Part shown: positions 45,197 to 54,792 of the stretch, piece after piece | Layout: every line of letters begins with the position of its first letter | Numbering within the stretch: position 1 is the first letter of the stretch | Origin: Tranquillimonas alkanivorans | GTDB taxonomy: Bacteria > Pseudomonadota > Alphaproteobacteria > Rhodobacterales > Rhodobacteraceae | Length of the DNA stretch: 64,000 bases | Reading direction: 5' to 3' | NCBI RefSeq assembly: GCF_900115595.1 | Contig: NZ_FOXA01000001.1 | Span: 620,001-684,000, forward strand | Notes under the pieces: generated by a model | The model's input: only the letters and a program-made list of their open reading frames with translations | The model's database searches: none | What the model was told of the DNA's origin: nothing | Made by a program: the position numbers and the translations under genes

Positions 45197-46519
45197 ATGA
45201 TCATTGGCGGCGATTCAGTTGGAGCCGGGTTGCTCCCCCTTCCCATCGTGGAGGCGGAAAGCACTCTCGGCGCCGGGCACAGGGCGCACCCCGCTGTGAT
45301 CACGGCCCGATTCGACCTACCCGGTCTGAATATCAGCGGAATTTTAGGAGCACATGGCGAGTTGGCCCCTGACTCAGTGGAGAAAGGTGGCGCGGAGGAC
45401 GAAAGCGGCTGGCATGATCTGTTTTCTGCTACCGAGACTTTGACCCGTCCGGCAGCATCGTCCGAGGAAAGGCCTGCGCCAGTGGAAGGCGAACAGCGAT
45501 CAGCGAGACCCCAGAGAGGATTGGAGGGAGGCGTCCCGGAAGACGCATCAGGAGCCAACGTTGGCGTCGTGCCTGCTGTCACGCATGCCGTTGCAGCAGA
45601 TGGGCGTGGTGAAATGGCGGATGCAGGCTGGTCGCGAAGGCCGGTAGCAAGTGCCGACGTGATATCTGCACCGTCGAGACCTTTGAACACCGATGCAGAC
45701 CCGGAGCGATCGCAGCCTGATTCCGGCTCTCGTGGACGGCCGCGTACGCCTACTGGTGAAGCAGCGGAGCAGCCGGCGCTTACGAAGCAGAACTCGATGC
45801 ATGCGCAGATTGCGTCGGAGCGACTGCAGATGGCGAGGCAGGTGCCGGTGGACCTTACGGCGGCAGGAGAGCGCCTCGCGGGGCCTGAGGGGCCACGGCA
45901 TCCCGGTAAGGCGGTTCGACCTGACGACAGTCCTGCCGGGAGACAAGGCCCGCTACAGGCAGCTGCCCTCGGCACGGTGTCGGGCGCTGCGTGGAAAACG
46001 ATACAGCAGCGGGATTCTGTCGATGTTCTGCGACGCGCTTATGATCGCGTCGACGGTGCCGCTGAAAACGACCTGTTAATCGTCCGTGGGCAAGAAAGCG
46101 GGCGAGCGAGCGGTGGCGTGCAGGGCGGCTCTAACCCGGTGATCCAGATATCTGAACTGCCGAAGGTTCTGGAGCGTCAGGTAGGGACCGTCGTGCAGGC
46201 GAGGGAGGTAGAACTTGAGGTCAAGCTTCACCCCGAAGAACTCGGGCGTGTGCGCATTTCAATGTCGACGGGCGATGGCGTGCTTCAGGTCCAGGTGATG
46301 GCCGAGCGGGAGGAGACGCTGTCTCTGCTGCGAAGACACGCTGACCTGCTCGGCGACGCTCTGGCCAGTGGTGGCTTCGAGAATGTCTCGTTCACGTTCA
46401 GCGAAGGCGACCGCAATGACGAGCAGCGCGATTCGTTGTGGTTAGCGGAGCTCGAAGAAAAGACGGTAACGTCAAGCGCAACGTACTCGCGCGGCGACCG
46501 CCTCGACATCAGGCTATGA
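45197..46519 (+). CDS. fliK: Flagellar hook-length control protein FliK
   Basis: 440 aa from the ATG at 45197. Upstream starts (for example 45119) would overlap the flgJ start and ribosome site, so they are less likely, but this start is uncertain. The first 300 residues are low-complexity, rich in Glu, Arg, Ala and Gly, as in FliK molecular rulers. The C-terminal Flg_hook domain is clear: VELEVKLHPEELGRVRISMS, then LQVQVMAEREETLSLLRRHA and LGDALASGGFENVSFTF. flgD follows after 10 bp. Confidence 0.82.
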   Translation: MIIGGDSVGAGLLPLPIVEAESTLGAGHRAHPAVITARFDLPGLNISGILGAHGELAPDSVEKGGAEDESGWHDLFSATETLTRPAASSEERPAPVEGEQRSARPQRGLEGGVPEDASGANVGVVPAVTHAVAADGRGEMADAGWSRRPVASADVISAPSRPLNTDADPERSQPDSGSRGRPRTPTGEAAEQPALTKQNSMHAQIASERLQMARQVPVDLTAAGERLAGPEGPRHPGKAVRPDDSPAGRQGPLQAAALGTVSGAAWKTIQQRDSVDVLRRAYDRVDGAAENDLLIVRGQESGRASGGVQGGSNPVIQISELPKVLERQVGTVVQAREVELEVKLHPEELGRVRISMSTGDGVLQVQVMAEREETLSLLRRHADLLGDALASGGFENVSFTFSEGDRNDEQRDSLWLAELEEKTVTSSATYSRGDRLDIRL

Positions 46520-46529
46520 CGGAGGAGCC

Positions 46530-47189
46530 ATGGAAATCGGGCCTGTGACACGGAGCACGACAGACGCAGTTCAAGGCACGCAGGTGAGTGGCGACTTCGA
46601 AGCGTTCCTGCGCATGCTGACGGTCCAAATGACGAACCAGGATCCGCTCGACCCGATCAAGTCGGAGGACTACGCCGTTCAACTCGCCACCTTCGCAGGC
46701 GTCGAGCAGCAGGTTCAGACAAACAATCTGCTGCGGGATCTCGTGTCTGGCATCGGCTCCGACCAGCTGTCGCGCATGGGGAACTGGATCGGGATGGAGG
46801 GGCGGGCGCCCGTGGCCGGCGCCTTCGACGGAAGCTCGGAGGTTGCTCTCGTGCTGCCCGCCGCGTCCGGAGGAAATCGGCATGAACTCGTTGTAACCGA
46901 TACGTCGGGCGCCGTCGTGGACCGGCGCCCGGTGAACGGGGCAGGCGGACATTACCTCTGGGACGGCATTCCGCCCGAAACGTCGGCGGCACTGCCCGCC
47001 GGGCGGTACAGCTTCACCGTGTCGACCTTCGAGGGCGAGCACCAGATTGGGTCGGCTCCCGTCGATGTCTACGGAGAAATCGTCGAGGTCTCGATTGGCG
47101 AAAGCGGCCCGGAGATGGTGCTAGAAGGAGGTGTTCGGGTGGGCGTGGATGAGCTGAGTGGGTTGCGCAGGCCCGAGGCGGTTGAATAA
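46530..47189 (+). CDS. flgD: Flagellar hook cap scaffolding protein FlgD
   Basis: 219 aa; ATG with GGAGGAG upstream. FlgD caps the growing hook so that FlgE can polymerise. FEAFLRMLTVQMTNQDPLDP then DYAVQLATFAGVEQQVQTNN is the conserved N-terminal region. The C-terminal part holds the FlgD Ig-like and Tudor-like fold (SGAVVDRRPVNGAGGHYLWD, AGRYSFTVSTFEGE-like). It forms a fliK-flgD pair that is intact even though the hook gene itself is damaged. Confidence 0.93.
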   Translation: MEIGPVTRSTTDAVQGTQVSGDFEAFLRMLTVQMTNQDPLDPIKSEDYAVQLATFAGVEQQVQTNNLLRDLVSGIGSDQLSRMGNWIGMEGRAPVAGAFDGSSEVALVLPAASGGNRHELVVTDTSGAVVDRRPVNGAGGHYLWDGIPPETSAALPAGRYSFTVSTFEGEHQIGSAPVDVYGEIVEVSIGESGPEMVLEGGVRVGVDELSGLRRPEAVE

Positions 47190-47246
47190 GCGTCGGGTGC
47201 GGCTTCGTCTTGCAGCGGCACGTAAGGGAGCCTAGCGTCCGGCGTC

Positions 47247-48164
47247 ATGCACGTGGAGCGAATGGTTGGCGCCGATGCGCCCCCTCGGGATATGCGCTTG
47301 GCATTGGAAGAGTCGGGGCTCGTCGATGCAGGGGCGGTGTGGCGGCGGCTCGGTGGGGGCAGGACCAATAAGTGCTGGGCGGCTCTCCGTGGTGACGACG
47401 TCCGGGTGTGCAAGCTGTCACTGAGCGCGGCACAAACCCCCTTGTTTCCCAACGATGCGCAGGTCGAGGCAACGGTCTTGCGTCATCTCACTAACACCGA
47501 GCTCGCGCCAACATTCCTCGGGTATCTCGAAACGTGCGATGGCGACTGCATCGTGTATCGCTATGTCTTCGGGTCGGAGGCTGCCTTGAAGGCTGCTGCC
47601 GCGATGCGCGCCCTGCGTAGGCTCCATCGATTGGCACCGCCGACGAACCTAAGGCGCGTCGCAGGGTCTTCCCGGGAGTTGCTGGCAGAGGCCGACGCGA
47701 TGCTGACTTTCGCCGATGAAGATGGGTCGGAGCGTCTTCGGCTCCTGCGGCCGGAGGATCCCGGGATGCGACTGGGCGGGATGGCGTTCCTGCACGGTGA
47801 CCCGGTTCCGGGGAACGTCATCCGAACTCCGGCCGGCCCGGTGCTCATCGATTGGCAGTGCCCGGCCGTCGGCAGCCCGATCCACGACATCGGCATGCTG
47901 TTGTCCCCGGCGATGCATGTCGTCAACGGGGCGCGCCCGCCCGGTCCCGCCGAAGAGACGCAAGCGCTTGCGGCATACGGTGATGCGGAGGTGGCGGCCA
48001 CCTACCGGACGCTGGCCCCGATCCTGGCGTGGCGGATGGCAGCCTATTGCACGTGGAAGGCTGCGCGCGGGGATCGAAGCTATGAAGCCGGGCTCGAGGC
48101 CGAGCTGCGTCGCCTAAAACGCCTGCGCGATCAGGATCAGGCCACCCATTCCGGCCGCACCTAG
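47247..48164 (+). CDS. Aminoglycoside/choline-kinase-like phosphotransferase
   Basis: 305 aa. RRLGGGRTNKCWAAL is the Gly-rich nucleotide loop. AFLHGDPVPGNVI is the catalytic Brenner motif (HGD..P.N) and VLIDWQCPAVGSPIHDIGML the metal-binding segment. The substrate (choline, homoserine, a sugar or an antibiotic) cannot be told; the place beside ubiB suggests only convergence. The start is uncertain: Met6 at 47262 has GGAG too close, and 47247 has AGGGAG rather far away. The last 51 bp overlap the convergent ubiB. Confidence 0.82.
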   Translation: MHVERMVGADAPPRDMRLALEESGLVDAGAVWRRLGGGRTNKCWAALRGDDVRVCKLSLSAAQTPLFPNDAQVEATVLRHLTNTELAPTFLGYLETCDGDCIVYRYVFGSEAALKAAAAMRALRRLHRLAPPTNLRRVAGSSRELLAEADAMLTFADEDGSERLRLLRPEDPGMRLGGMAFLHGDPVPGNVIRTPAGPVLIDWQCPAVGSPIHDIGMLLSPAMHVVNGARPPGPAEETQALAAYGDAEVAATYRTLAPILAWRMAAYCTWKAARGDRSYEAGLEAELRRLKRLRDQDQATHSGRT

Positions 48165-49643
48165 GCCCACATACATTGCCACCTGCCTCGGATCCGGGCG
48201 CTGCTGCGCGGGGATCCCCTCCTGTTGGCGCAGAAGGGCGGCTTCGGCCAGTTGCGGAAGGCGGGGGCCGAAGCGGCCGAGCACCTGAACCGTTCGCGTC
48301 AGGTCCCTGAGCAATGCCTTCGGGCCGATATTGTCCTTGATGTAGTCCTCGACGACCGGCTGCGCGACGTTCCAGATGTTGATCTGGGGATAGAGAGACC
48401 GTGCCACTCCCTCGACCACGACCATCGTGCGCTGGAGCAGGATGAGTTCCGTCCGGGTCTCCATGCCGAAGCGCTCGGTCACTTCGAACAGGAAGTTGAG
48501 AAGGCGGCCCATCGAGATGTGCGAGGCGTCCATGCCGAAGATCGGCTCGCCGACCGAACGAAGCGCCCGTGCGAACTCGTCCACGTCGCGGTCGGCCGGA
48601 ACATATCCCGCCTCGAAGTGAACTTCGGCGACGCGGCGGTAATCCTTGCGGATGAAACCATACAGGATCTCGGCGTAGACGCGGCGCGTGTATTCGTCCA
48701 GCCGGCCCATGATGCCGAAGTCCATGGCGACGATGTCACCGTTGGGCGCGATCTTCAGGTTGCCGTGGTGCATGTCGGCGTGGAAGAAGCCGTCTCGGAG
48801 CGCGTGCTGAAGAAACAGCCGCAGGACCCGCTCGCCAAGCGCCTTGCGGTCGTGTCCGGCGGCTTCGATCGCGGCGATGTCGTGGGCAGGGATGCCGGTG
48901 GCCCAGCCAAGCGTCATCACGCGCTTGGACGACAGGAACCAGTGCACCTGCGGGACCCGGAAGCCTTCGTCCTTGGCTGTGTTCGCCGCGAATTCGGCGG
49001 CCGACGAGCTTTCGAGCCGCAGGTCGAGTTCTGCCAGCACGACGCCTTCGAAGTGCCGGATCACCTCCATCGGGCGCAGGCGGCGTGCCGAGGGGGCTAG
49101 GATCTCGACCATGCGGGCGGCGAGGTAGAAGGCGTCGACGTCCTTGCGGAACGCCTGCTCGATACGGGGGCGCAGCACCTTGACGGCCACCTGTTCGCCG
49201 GTGTCGGCCAGACGCGCGCGGTGGACCTGCGCGATGGAGGCGGCGGCGATGGGCTCGCTAAATTCCGAGAAGATGCGGTCGACCGGCATCTCGAGTTCAC
49301 GCTCGACCATGCGCCGGGCCTCGGCCACCGGGAAGGGCGGCAGCTTGTCTTGCAAGACTCGCAATTGCGCCGCCAGTTCTTCACCCACCACGTCGGGGCG
49401 GGTCGACATGATCTGCCCGAACTTGATGTAGGCGGGGCCGAGCGCCTGGAGCGCTCGAGTGGCCGGCGGAAGGCCCGGGTCGCCGCGATACCCCAACCAG
49501 GCGAACGGCCAGCCAAGGACACGGGCGACGAGCCGCAGGTGCGGCGGCGCGCGGAACGCGTCGAGCACCACGCCCATCGCACCGGTGCGTTCGAGCGTGG
49601 CGCCGGTGCGGACCAAGCGCCAGATGTTGTGAGGGCCCCTCAC
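48114..49643 (-). CDS. ubiB: Ubiquinone biosynthesis ATPase UbiB
   Basis: 509 aa from a GTG at 49641-49643, 1 bp after the ubiE stop. UbiB is an atypical kinase-like ATPase at the membrane that supports ubiquinone assembly. GPAYIKFGQIMSTRPDVVG is the KxGQ motif, then PIAAASIAQVHRARL is the Ala-rich loop replacing the Gly-rich loop. FFHADMHHGNLKIAPNGDIV and MDFGIMGRLD complete the kinase-like core. The C-terminus ends in a hydrophobic segment (VGLGAAGMGGLILIAQAF), the usual membrane anchor. Confidence 0.96.
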   Translation of the reverse strand: MRGPHNIWRLVRTGATLERTGAMGVVLDAFRAPPHLRLVARVLGWPFAWLGYRGDPGLPPATRALQALGPAYIKFGQIMSTRPDVVGEELAAQLRVLQDKLPPFPVAEARRMVERELEMPVDRIFSEFSEPIAAASIAQVHRARLADTGEQVAVKVLRPRIEQAFRKDVDAFYLAARMVEILAPSARRLRPMEVIRHFEGVVLAELDLRLESSSAAEFAANTAKDEGFRVPQVHWFLSSKRVMTLGWATGIPAHDIAAIEAAGHDRKALGERVLRLFLQHALRDGFFHADMHHGNLKIAPNGDIVAMDFGIMGRLDEYTRRVYAEILYGFIRKDYRRVAEVHFEAGYVPADRDVDEFARALRSVGEPIFGMDASHISMGRLLNFLFEVTERFGMETRTELILLQRTMVVVEGVARSLYPQINIWNVAQPVVEDYIKDNIGPKALLRDLTRTVQVLGRFGPRLPQLAEAALLRQQEGIPAQQRPDPRQVAMYVGLGAAGMGGLILIAQAF

Positions 49644-49644
49644 G

Positions 49645-50409
49645 TCAGAGCTTCCAGCCGGAATGCAGAGCGGCCACGCCCATCGTGAGGTTGCGATATT
49701 TCACCTCCTCGAACCCGGCGCCGCGGATCATGCCGGCGAAGGTCTCCTGGTCTGGAAACTTCCGAATCGATTCGACGAGGTACTGATAGCTGTTGCGATC
49801 CCGCGCCACGACCTGACCCATCGCCGGGATAACGTTGAACGAGTAACGGTCATAGGCCCATTGCATCGCCGGGTTCGGCAGCTGCGAAAACTCGAGCACC
49901 ATGAGTCGCCCGCCGGACCTCAGCACGCGGAACGCCTCATCCAGCGCCTTCTCGGGGCGAGTGACGTTCCGGATCCCGAAGCTGATCGTGTAGACGTCGA
50001 AGCTGTTGTCTTCGAACGGCAGGGCCATCGCATCGCCTACCACCCAGTCGAGCCGGTCGGCCATGTGTTCTGCCTCGGCCCTCTGGCGGCCCGCGACCAG
50101 CATCGGCTCGGTCAGGTCGCACACCACGGCGGTGGCGGCCGGCGCGCGGCGCAGAAAGCGGAAGGCGATGTCGCCGGTGCCGCCCGCCACGTCGAGAAGG
50201 CGCTGGCCCCGCCGCGGGGCGAGCCAGTCCATCATCGCGTCCTTCCACAGCCGGTGGACGCCGCCCGACATCAGGTCGTTCATCACGTCGTAGCGCGACG
50301 CGACGCTGGAGAAGACGCCGTGAACGCGCCCCGCTTTTTCTTCTTCCGGCACTTCCTGAAAGCCGAAATGGGTCGTGCGGGGGCCGTCTGGCGTCGGATC
50401 GTCGGGCAT
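49645..50409 (-). CDS. ubiE: Ubiquinone/menaquinone methyltransferase UbiE
   Basis: 254 aa from the ATG at 50407-50409; a longer frame upstream overlaps the promoter. UbiE is the SAM-dependent C-methyltransferase of ubiquinone synthesis. [19 protein letters not shown] is the family start, and [15 protein letters not shown] near residue 70 is the SAM site. [20 protein letters not shown] and [17 protein letters not shown] are the two UbiE signature blocks. It forms a ubiE-ubiB operon, divergent from mutM. Confidence 0.97.
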   Translation of the reverse strand: MPDDPTPDGPRTTHFGFQEVPEEEKAGRVHGVFSSVASRYDVMNDLMSGGVHRLWKDAMMDWLAPRRGQRLLDVAGGTGDIAFRFLRRAPAATAVVCDLTEPMLVAGRQRAEAEHMADRLDWVVGDAMALPFEDNSFDVYTISFGIRNVTRPEKALDEAFRVLRSGGRLMVLEFSQLPNPAMQWAYDRYSFNVIPAMGQVVARDRNSYQYLVESIRKFPDQETFAGMIRGAGFEEVKYRNLTMGVAALHSGWKL

Positions 50410-50440
50410 GGGGGCTTGTAGTCCTTTGATGCTGGCCCTT

Positions 50441-50468
50441 CTTATAGGGCGCTCAAGTGGCGTTACAA
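50441..50468 (-). promoter_or_regulatory. Putative promoter of ubiE
   Basis: Minus strand TTGTAA (50463-50468), 16-bp spacer, TATAAG (50441-50446). The -35 overlaps TACAAT on the plus strand, which may be a -10 for mutM, so the two divergent promoters would overlap. Confidence 0.45.
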
Positions 50469-50496
50469 TCCGCAGCAGTCGCAGGTTCCCCAGCAC

Positions 50497-51348
50497 ATGC
50501 CCGAATTGCCCGAAGTCGAGACGGTCCGCCGCGGCCTCGCCCCCGTGGCCGAGGGCGAGGTGATCGCGCAGGCGCGCGTCAACCGCCCGGATCTGCGCTG
50601 GCCGTTTCCAGATCGGATGGCCGAACGGCTGACGGGGCAGCGGGTGGAGCGGCTGCGGCGGCGGTCAAAGTACATCCTCGCCGACCTCTCGGGCGGCGAG
50701 ACGCTGATCGTGCATCTGGGGATGACCGGCCGCATGCTGATCTCGGGCGCTCCGGTAGGCGTGTTCCACCATGAACACCCGGCGCCGGAGAAGCACGATC
50801 ACGTGGTACTCGACCTCGATTCCGGGGCGCGGGTGACCTTCAACGACCCGCGTCGTTTCGGCGCGATGGACCTGATCGAAACCCTTCGGGCGGACGAGCA
50901 CTGGCTGCTGTCGGAACTGGGCCCCGAGCCCTTGGGCAACGCGTTCAACGAGGACTACCTTGTGGCGCGGCTGAAAGGCCGGATGACGCCGATCAAGTCG
51001 GCGCTCCTGGATCAGCGCGTGGTGGCGGGGTTGGGCAACATTTACGTGTGCGAGGCACTGTTTCGCACCGGCATCTCGCCCCTGCGCAAGGCCGGTCGGA
51101 TCTCCGAGACGCGGCTGCGCACGCTCGTTCCCGTCATCCGTGACGTGCTGGCCGAGGCGATCGAGGCGGGAGGTTCGTCGCTGCGCGATTACCGGCAGGC
51201 AGACGGAGAACTGGGCTACTTTCAACACACCTTCCGCGTCTACGGCCGCGAGGGCGAGCCCTGTGTCGCGCCCGGCTGTGACACCGCCGTCGCCCGCGTC
51301 GTGCAGTCCGGACGCTCAAGCTTCTACTGTCGGTCGTGCCAAAGATAG
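50497..51348 (+). CDS. mutM: Formamidopyrimidine-DNA glycosylase
   Basis: 283 aa. It removes 8-oxoguanine and formamidopyrimidines and nicks the abasic site. The N-terminus [14 protein letters not shown] supplies the catalytic Pro (after Met removal) and Glu. [11 protein letters not shown] holds the conserved Lys, and [19 protein letters not shown] is the helix-two-turn-helix. The C-terminal zinc finger has four Cys (EPCVAPGCD and YCRSCQR). It is divergent from ubiE and 63 bp upstream of the hydratase gene. Confidence 0.97.
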   Translation: MPELPEVETVRRGLAPVAEGEVIAQARVNRPDLRWPFPDRMAERLTGQRVERLRRRSKYILADLSGGETLIVHLGMTGRMLISGAPVGVFHHEHPAPEKHDHVVLDLDSGARVTFNDPRRFGAMDLIETLRADEHWLLSELGPEPLGNAFNEDYLVARLKGRMTPIKSALLDQRVVAGLGNIYVCEALFRTGISPLRKAGRISETRLRTLVPVIRDVLAEAIEAGGSSLRDYRQADGELGYFQHTFRVYGREGEPCVAPGCDTAVARVVQSGRSSFYCRSCQR

Positions 51349-51411
51349 CTTGATCCGGGGGGACAGACTGGTAAGGCTTCGCACCTGACGCTCACGACGG
51401 AAGCCGGAGAC

Positions 51412-52188
51412 ATGGCCTATAAGACGATCATCGTCGAAGTTGATGACCACGTCGCACTCATCAAGCTCAACCGCCCCGACGCGCTGAATGCGCTGAACAG
51501 CCAGCTTCTTGAGGAGCTGGGCCGCGCCCTGCGCGACGCCGAGGCGAACGAGAAGGTGCGCTGCATCGTCATCACCGGCTCGGAAAAGGCGTTTGCCGCC
51601 GGAGCGGACATCAAAGAGATGTCCGAGAAGAGCTTCGTCGACGCCTTCACGTCCGACCTCTTCGGACCCGAAAGCAACGCCATCGAACGGATCCGCAAGC
51701 CCATCATTGCGGCCGTGTCCGGCTATGCGCTGGGCGGCGGGTGCGAACTGGCGATGATGTGCGACTTCATCATCGCGTCGGACACCGCGAAATTCGGCCA
51801 GCCCGAGGTGAACCTCGGCGTGCTGGCGGGCCTTGGCGGGACGCAGCGACTCACCCGTTTCGTCGGCAAGTCGAAGTCCATGGAAATGCACCTGACCGGT
51901 CGCTTCATGGATGCCGAGGAAGCCGAGCGTTCAGGCCTTGTCTCCCGCGTGGTTCCGGCCAAGAAGCTGATGGAAGAGGCGATGAGTGCCGCACAGAAGA
52001 TCACCGAGAAGTCGCTGCTCAGCACGATGGCGGTGAAGGAAGCGGTGAACCGGTCGTACGAGACGACTCTGCGTGAGGGCACGCTTCACGAGCGTCGGCT
52101 CTTCCATGCGCTGTTCGCCAGCGAGGACAAGGCAGAAGGCATGTCCGCCTTCCTCGACAAGCGCGAGGCGCAGTTCCGCGACAAGTAG
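51412..52188 (+). CDS. Enoyl-CoA hydratase
   Basis: 258 aa, the length of short-chain crotonases. It hydrates trans-2-enoyl-CoA in fatty acid degradation. VALIKLNRPDALNALNSQLL is the start, and AFAAGADIKEM holds the CoA/oxyanion loop. GYALGGGCELAMMCD has the first catalytic Glu, and FGQPEVNLGVLAGLGGTQRL the second. It resembles human ECHS1 closely. It is a single gene between mutM and rpsT and is common in this position in Rhodobacterales. Confidence 0.94.
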   Translation: MAYKTIIVEVDDHVALIKLNRPDALNALNSQLLEELGRALRDAEANEKVRCIVITGSEKAFAAGADIKEMSEKSFVDAFTSDLFGPESNAIERIRKPIIAAVSGYALGGGCELAMMCDFIIASDTAKFGQPEVNLGVLAGLGGTQRLTRFVGKSKSMEMHLTGRFMDAEEAERSGLVSRVVPAKKLMEEAMSAAQKITEKSLLSTMAVKEAVNRSYETTLREGTLHERRLFHALFASEDKAEGMSAFLDKREAQFRDK

Positions 52189-52214
52189 TCAGCGGCCTCT
52201 GGCCACTTTCCTGT

Positions 52215-52242
52215 TTGCATTCGCCTGCGTCTGGGGTATTGA
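52215..52242 (+). promoter_or_regulatory. Putative promoter of rpsT
   Basis: TTGCAT (52215-52220), 16-bp spacer, TATTGA (52237-52242). It would give a leader of about 100 nt to the rpsT ATG at 52348. Moderate match by eye. Confidence 0.4.
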
Positions 52243-52347
52243 ACGCGCCGAAATGCGCGTGGAGCCCGCTCAGGCTGGATTCGTCGGACGACTTCTCCGA
52301 GTCGGCTCCATTGCGTGAATTGCATGTGAAAGACCGGAGAAACCGAC

Positions 52348-52611
52348 ATGGCCAATACGCCCCAGTCCAAGAAGCGCGCCCGTCAGAACGAGCGGCGCTA
52401 TGCTGTCAACAAGGCGCGCCGTTCCCGTATCCGCACCCACCTTCGCAAGGTCGAGGAAGCCATTGCTTCCGGCGACAAGGATGCCGCCGCAACCGCACTT
52501 CGCGCCGCCCAGCCCGAGCTGATGCGCGGCGTGACGAAGGGTGTCCTCCACAAGAACACCGCTGCCCGCAAGATGTCGCGACTTTCGTCGCGCGTGAAGG
52601 CGCTGGGCTGA
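52348..52611 (+). CDS. rpsT: 30S ribosomal protein S20
   Basis: 87 aa. [20 protein letters not shown], then [18 protein letters not shown] and [20 protein letters not shown], are the full S20 pattern. It binds 16S rRNA in the small subunit. The gene is short and highly basic, with the strong codon use of ribosomal genes. A Rho-independent terminator follows 33 bp after its stop. rpsT upstream of dnaA is a conserved alphaproteobacterial pair. Confidence 0.98.
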   Translation: MANTPQSKKRARQNERRYAVNKARRSRIRTHLRKVEEAIASGDKDAAATALRAAQPELMRGVTKGVLHKNTAARKMSRLSSRVKALG

Positions 52612-52643
52612 GGGAATTCGTCAAGCTGCCGGACCAGGCTGGC

Positions 52644-52670
52644 AAGGCGCGCCTTTTGGGCGCGCTTTTT
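52644..52670 (+). terminator. Rho-independent terminator after rpsT
   Basis: Stem GCGCGCC (52647-52653), loop TTTTG, GGCGCGC (52659-52665), then five T. An upstream AAG can extend the stem into the T-run. Confidence 0.85.
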
Positions 52671-53267
52671 CGTCGAATTGTGCGCACCACGGGCAATCAG
52701 ACGGATCGGGAGTCGCAGGCGCGGATTCGCCGACACACCCGATGAGTCAACCGCAGAGATCCGTTGCGCGGGAAGCGACGGCGTTGCTAGCTTGTCCCTG
52801 CGATTCATTTCGATCTGGGGGGACATGACGCAGCGGGTGGCCTAGCCTGACAAGATCGCCGGATCCTAACCGGCGCGTGCCTGGCGGCATCCGAGTGACG
52901 GAAGAGATCCGGGGCTCCATTGGGGGGAGCGTCGGTGAAGTGGCCGGAAAATGACCCGGCTGGACCGTCTCTGTTGCAAGTGTCCAATTTGCCGTGGCGA
53001 GCGGCTCGATGGAAACGACGATACCGGGTGCTGGCCGTGTCGTCGTGTCTGTCGAGGTCTGTGCCGTGGTGTCGTACGCCGTGATGGCGGGCACAGTGGC
53101 CGCGTGCCGCTGCGGAATGCCTGTTGCCGATCGGTGAGCGGGCCAGGTCGTAACGAGCCGCTGGTACTTGGGGATGGACCGTGGCCGCGGGGACGGTGGC
53201 GACGGTCGGCGTCGGGTGGAGTCTTCACTCGTCGTGGAACGAAAACGACAACGCGGGTCAGTGCGAC
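52671..53267 (+). other. 597-bp non-coding region upstream of dnaA
   Basis: No gene with recognisable motifs is seen on either strand. No TTATNCACA box is found, so it does not look like oriC. A small inverted repeat GCCGG-N7-CCGGC lies near 52858. The first half has several GATC and GGATCC-like words; the second half is rich in GTGG and CGTG words. It should hold the dnaA promoter and a possibly long leader, but no convincing -10/-35 pair was found. Confidence 0.5.
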
Positions 53268-54674
53268 ATGACGAATGAGACTTGGGGCCTCGTACGGCAG
53301 GAGCTTCTCAAGACTGTCGGCAAGAACAACTACGTGAACTGGATCGAGCCGCTCGAATTCGACCGCCTCGAGGACGGGGTCGCGACCTTCAACGTCACCT
53401 CGACGTTCGTCGGCAACTGGGTCTCGCGCAACTTCGGCGACAGCATCCTGAACGAGATCGCTAAGGCCGGTGAGCCGGTCCGCCGTATCGAGTTCACGGT
53501 CGCCAAGACACGTGCACCCGCCCGCGCGGCGGCGGACGCAACCGGAGCGGCGGACGCGGAGCTTGACCGCATGATCAAGGGCACATCCACCAGCGCGCCG
53601 GAAGCGCCGGCGGTGCATGCCCAGGACGACGATCTTCCGGGCGCCGACCTCGACCCGCGCTTCACGTTTGACAGCTTCGTCGTCGGCAAGCCCAACGAAT
53701 TGGCGCACGCCGCCGGCCGCCGCGTGGCCGAAGGCGGGCCGGTCACCTTCAACCCGCTTTTCCTGTATGGGGGCGTGGGCCTCGGCAAGACGCACCTGAT
53801 GCACGCCATCGCGTGGGAACTGCGCCGCCGGAAGCCCGAACTTCGCGTGGTCTACCTTTCGGCCGAGCAGTTCATGTACCGCTTCATCCAGGCGCTGCGC
53901 GGCAGCCAGATGATCGACTTCAAGCAGCTCTTTCGCTCGGTTGACGTGCTGATGGTGGACGACGTTCAGTTCATCGCCGGCAAGGACTCGACGCAGGAGG
54001 AGTTCTTCCACACCTTCAACGCGCTCGTGGACCAGCGCAGCCAGATCATCATCTCGGCCGACCGCGCGCCGGGCGAGATTGAGAAGATGGAAGCAAGGAT
54101 TGTCAGCCGGCTCCAGTCCGGACTGGTCGTGGACGTGCACCCGACGACGTATGAGCTGCGCCTCGGCATCCTTCAGCAAAAGGCCGAGCAGTTCCGCCCG
54201 CAATTCCCTGACCTGCGCCTCGCCGATGGCGTACTGGAGTTCCTGGCGCACCGCATCACCTCGAACGTCCGCGTGCTGGAAGGTGCGCTGATGCGCCTGT
54301 TCGCGTTCGGGTCGCTGGTCGGACGGCCGGTCGATATTCCGATGACGCAGGAATGCCTGGTCGACATCCTGCGCCAGAGCGATCGGAAGACGACGATCGA
54401 CGAGATCCAGCGCAAGGTCTGCGACCACTACAACATCCGTATTTCGGACCTCGTGGGTCCGAAGCGCACCCGCATCTTCGCCCGGCCTCGCCAGATCGCG
54501 ATGTACCTGTGCAAGCACATGACCCAGCGGTCGCTGCCCGAGATCGGGCGGAAGTTCGGTGGGCGCGACCACACCACGATCATGCACGGCGTCAAGAAGA
54601 TCGAAGAACTGAAGTCGCAGGACAGCCAGATCGCCGAGGATCTTGAGATGTTGCGCCGCGCCCTCGAAGCGTGA
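53268..54674 (+). CDS. dnaA: Chromosomal replication initiator DnaA
   Basis: 468 aa from the ATG at 53268 (MTNETWGLVRQELLKTVGKN); an upstream 29-codon extension is not conserved. DnaA binds DnaA boxes and opens oriC. Domain I is the DnaB/self-interaction part, and domain II is an Ala-rich linker to about residue 125. Domain III begins FTFDSFVVGKPNELAHAA, with Walker A LYGGVGLGKTHL near residue 165 and Walker B VLMVDDVQFIAG. Domain IV has the DNA-binding signature GGRDHTTIMHGVKKIEEL. It lies 38 kb from the putative oriC. Confidence 0.98.
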   Translation: MTNETWGLVRQELLKTVGKNNYVNWIEPLEFDRLEDGVATFNVTSTFVGNWVSRNFGDSILNEIAKAGEPVRRIEFTVAKTRAPARAAADATGAADAELDRMIKGTSTSAPEAPAVHAQDDDLPGADLDPRFTFDSFVVGKPNELAHAAGRRVAEGGPVTFNPLFLYGGVGLGKTHLMHAIAWELRRRKPELRVVYLSAEQFMYRFIQALRGSQMIDFKQLFRSVDVLMVDDVQFIAGKDSTQEEFFHTFNALVDQRSQIIISADRAPGEIEKMEARIVSRLQSGLVVDVHPTTYELRLGILQQKAEQFRPQFPDLRLADGVLEFLAHRITSNVRVLEGALMRLFAFGSLVGRPVDIPMTQECLVDILRQSDRKTTIDEIQRKVCDHYNIRISDLVGPKRTRIFARPRQIAMYLCKHMTQRSLPEIGRKFGGRDHTTIMHGVKKIEELKSQDSQIAEDLEMLRRALEA

Positions 54675-54792
54675 CCGAGCGCCGGGGTGGCCTTGACGCT
54701 CCGGTCCGGGGGATGAACATTCCCGGAAAATCTTATTGTGCGGCGGCGGAAATCACGTAGATTTTCCGCCCCGGCATCACGTGGAGTGGGAA
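54675..54792 (+). promoter_or_regulatory. dnaA-dnaN spacer with alternative hairpins
   Basis: GATTTTCC (54760-54767) can pair either with GGAAAATC (54725-54732) or, as part of GATTTTCCGCC (54760-54770), with GGCGGAAATC (54745-54754). The two hairpins exclude each other and end 22 bp before the dnaN ATG. No sound promoter was picked. Confidence 0.35.

Noticed and set aside
52671-53267. oriC at the rpsT-dnaA gap
   Set aside because: No TTATNCACA boxes or AT-rich element found there, whereas the hemJ-maf gap has both.
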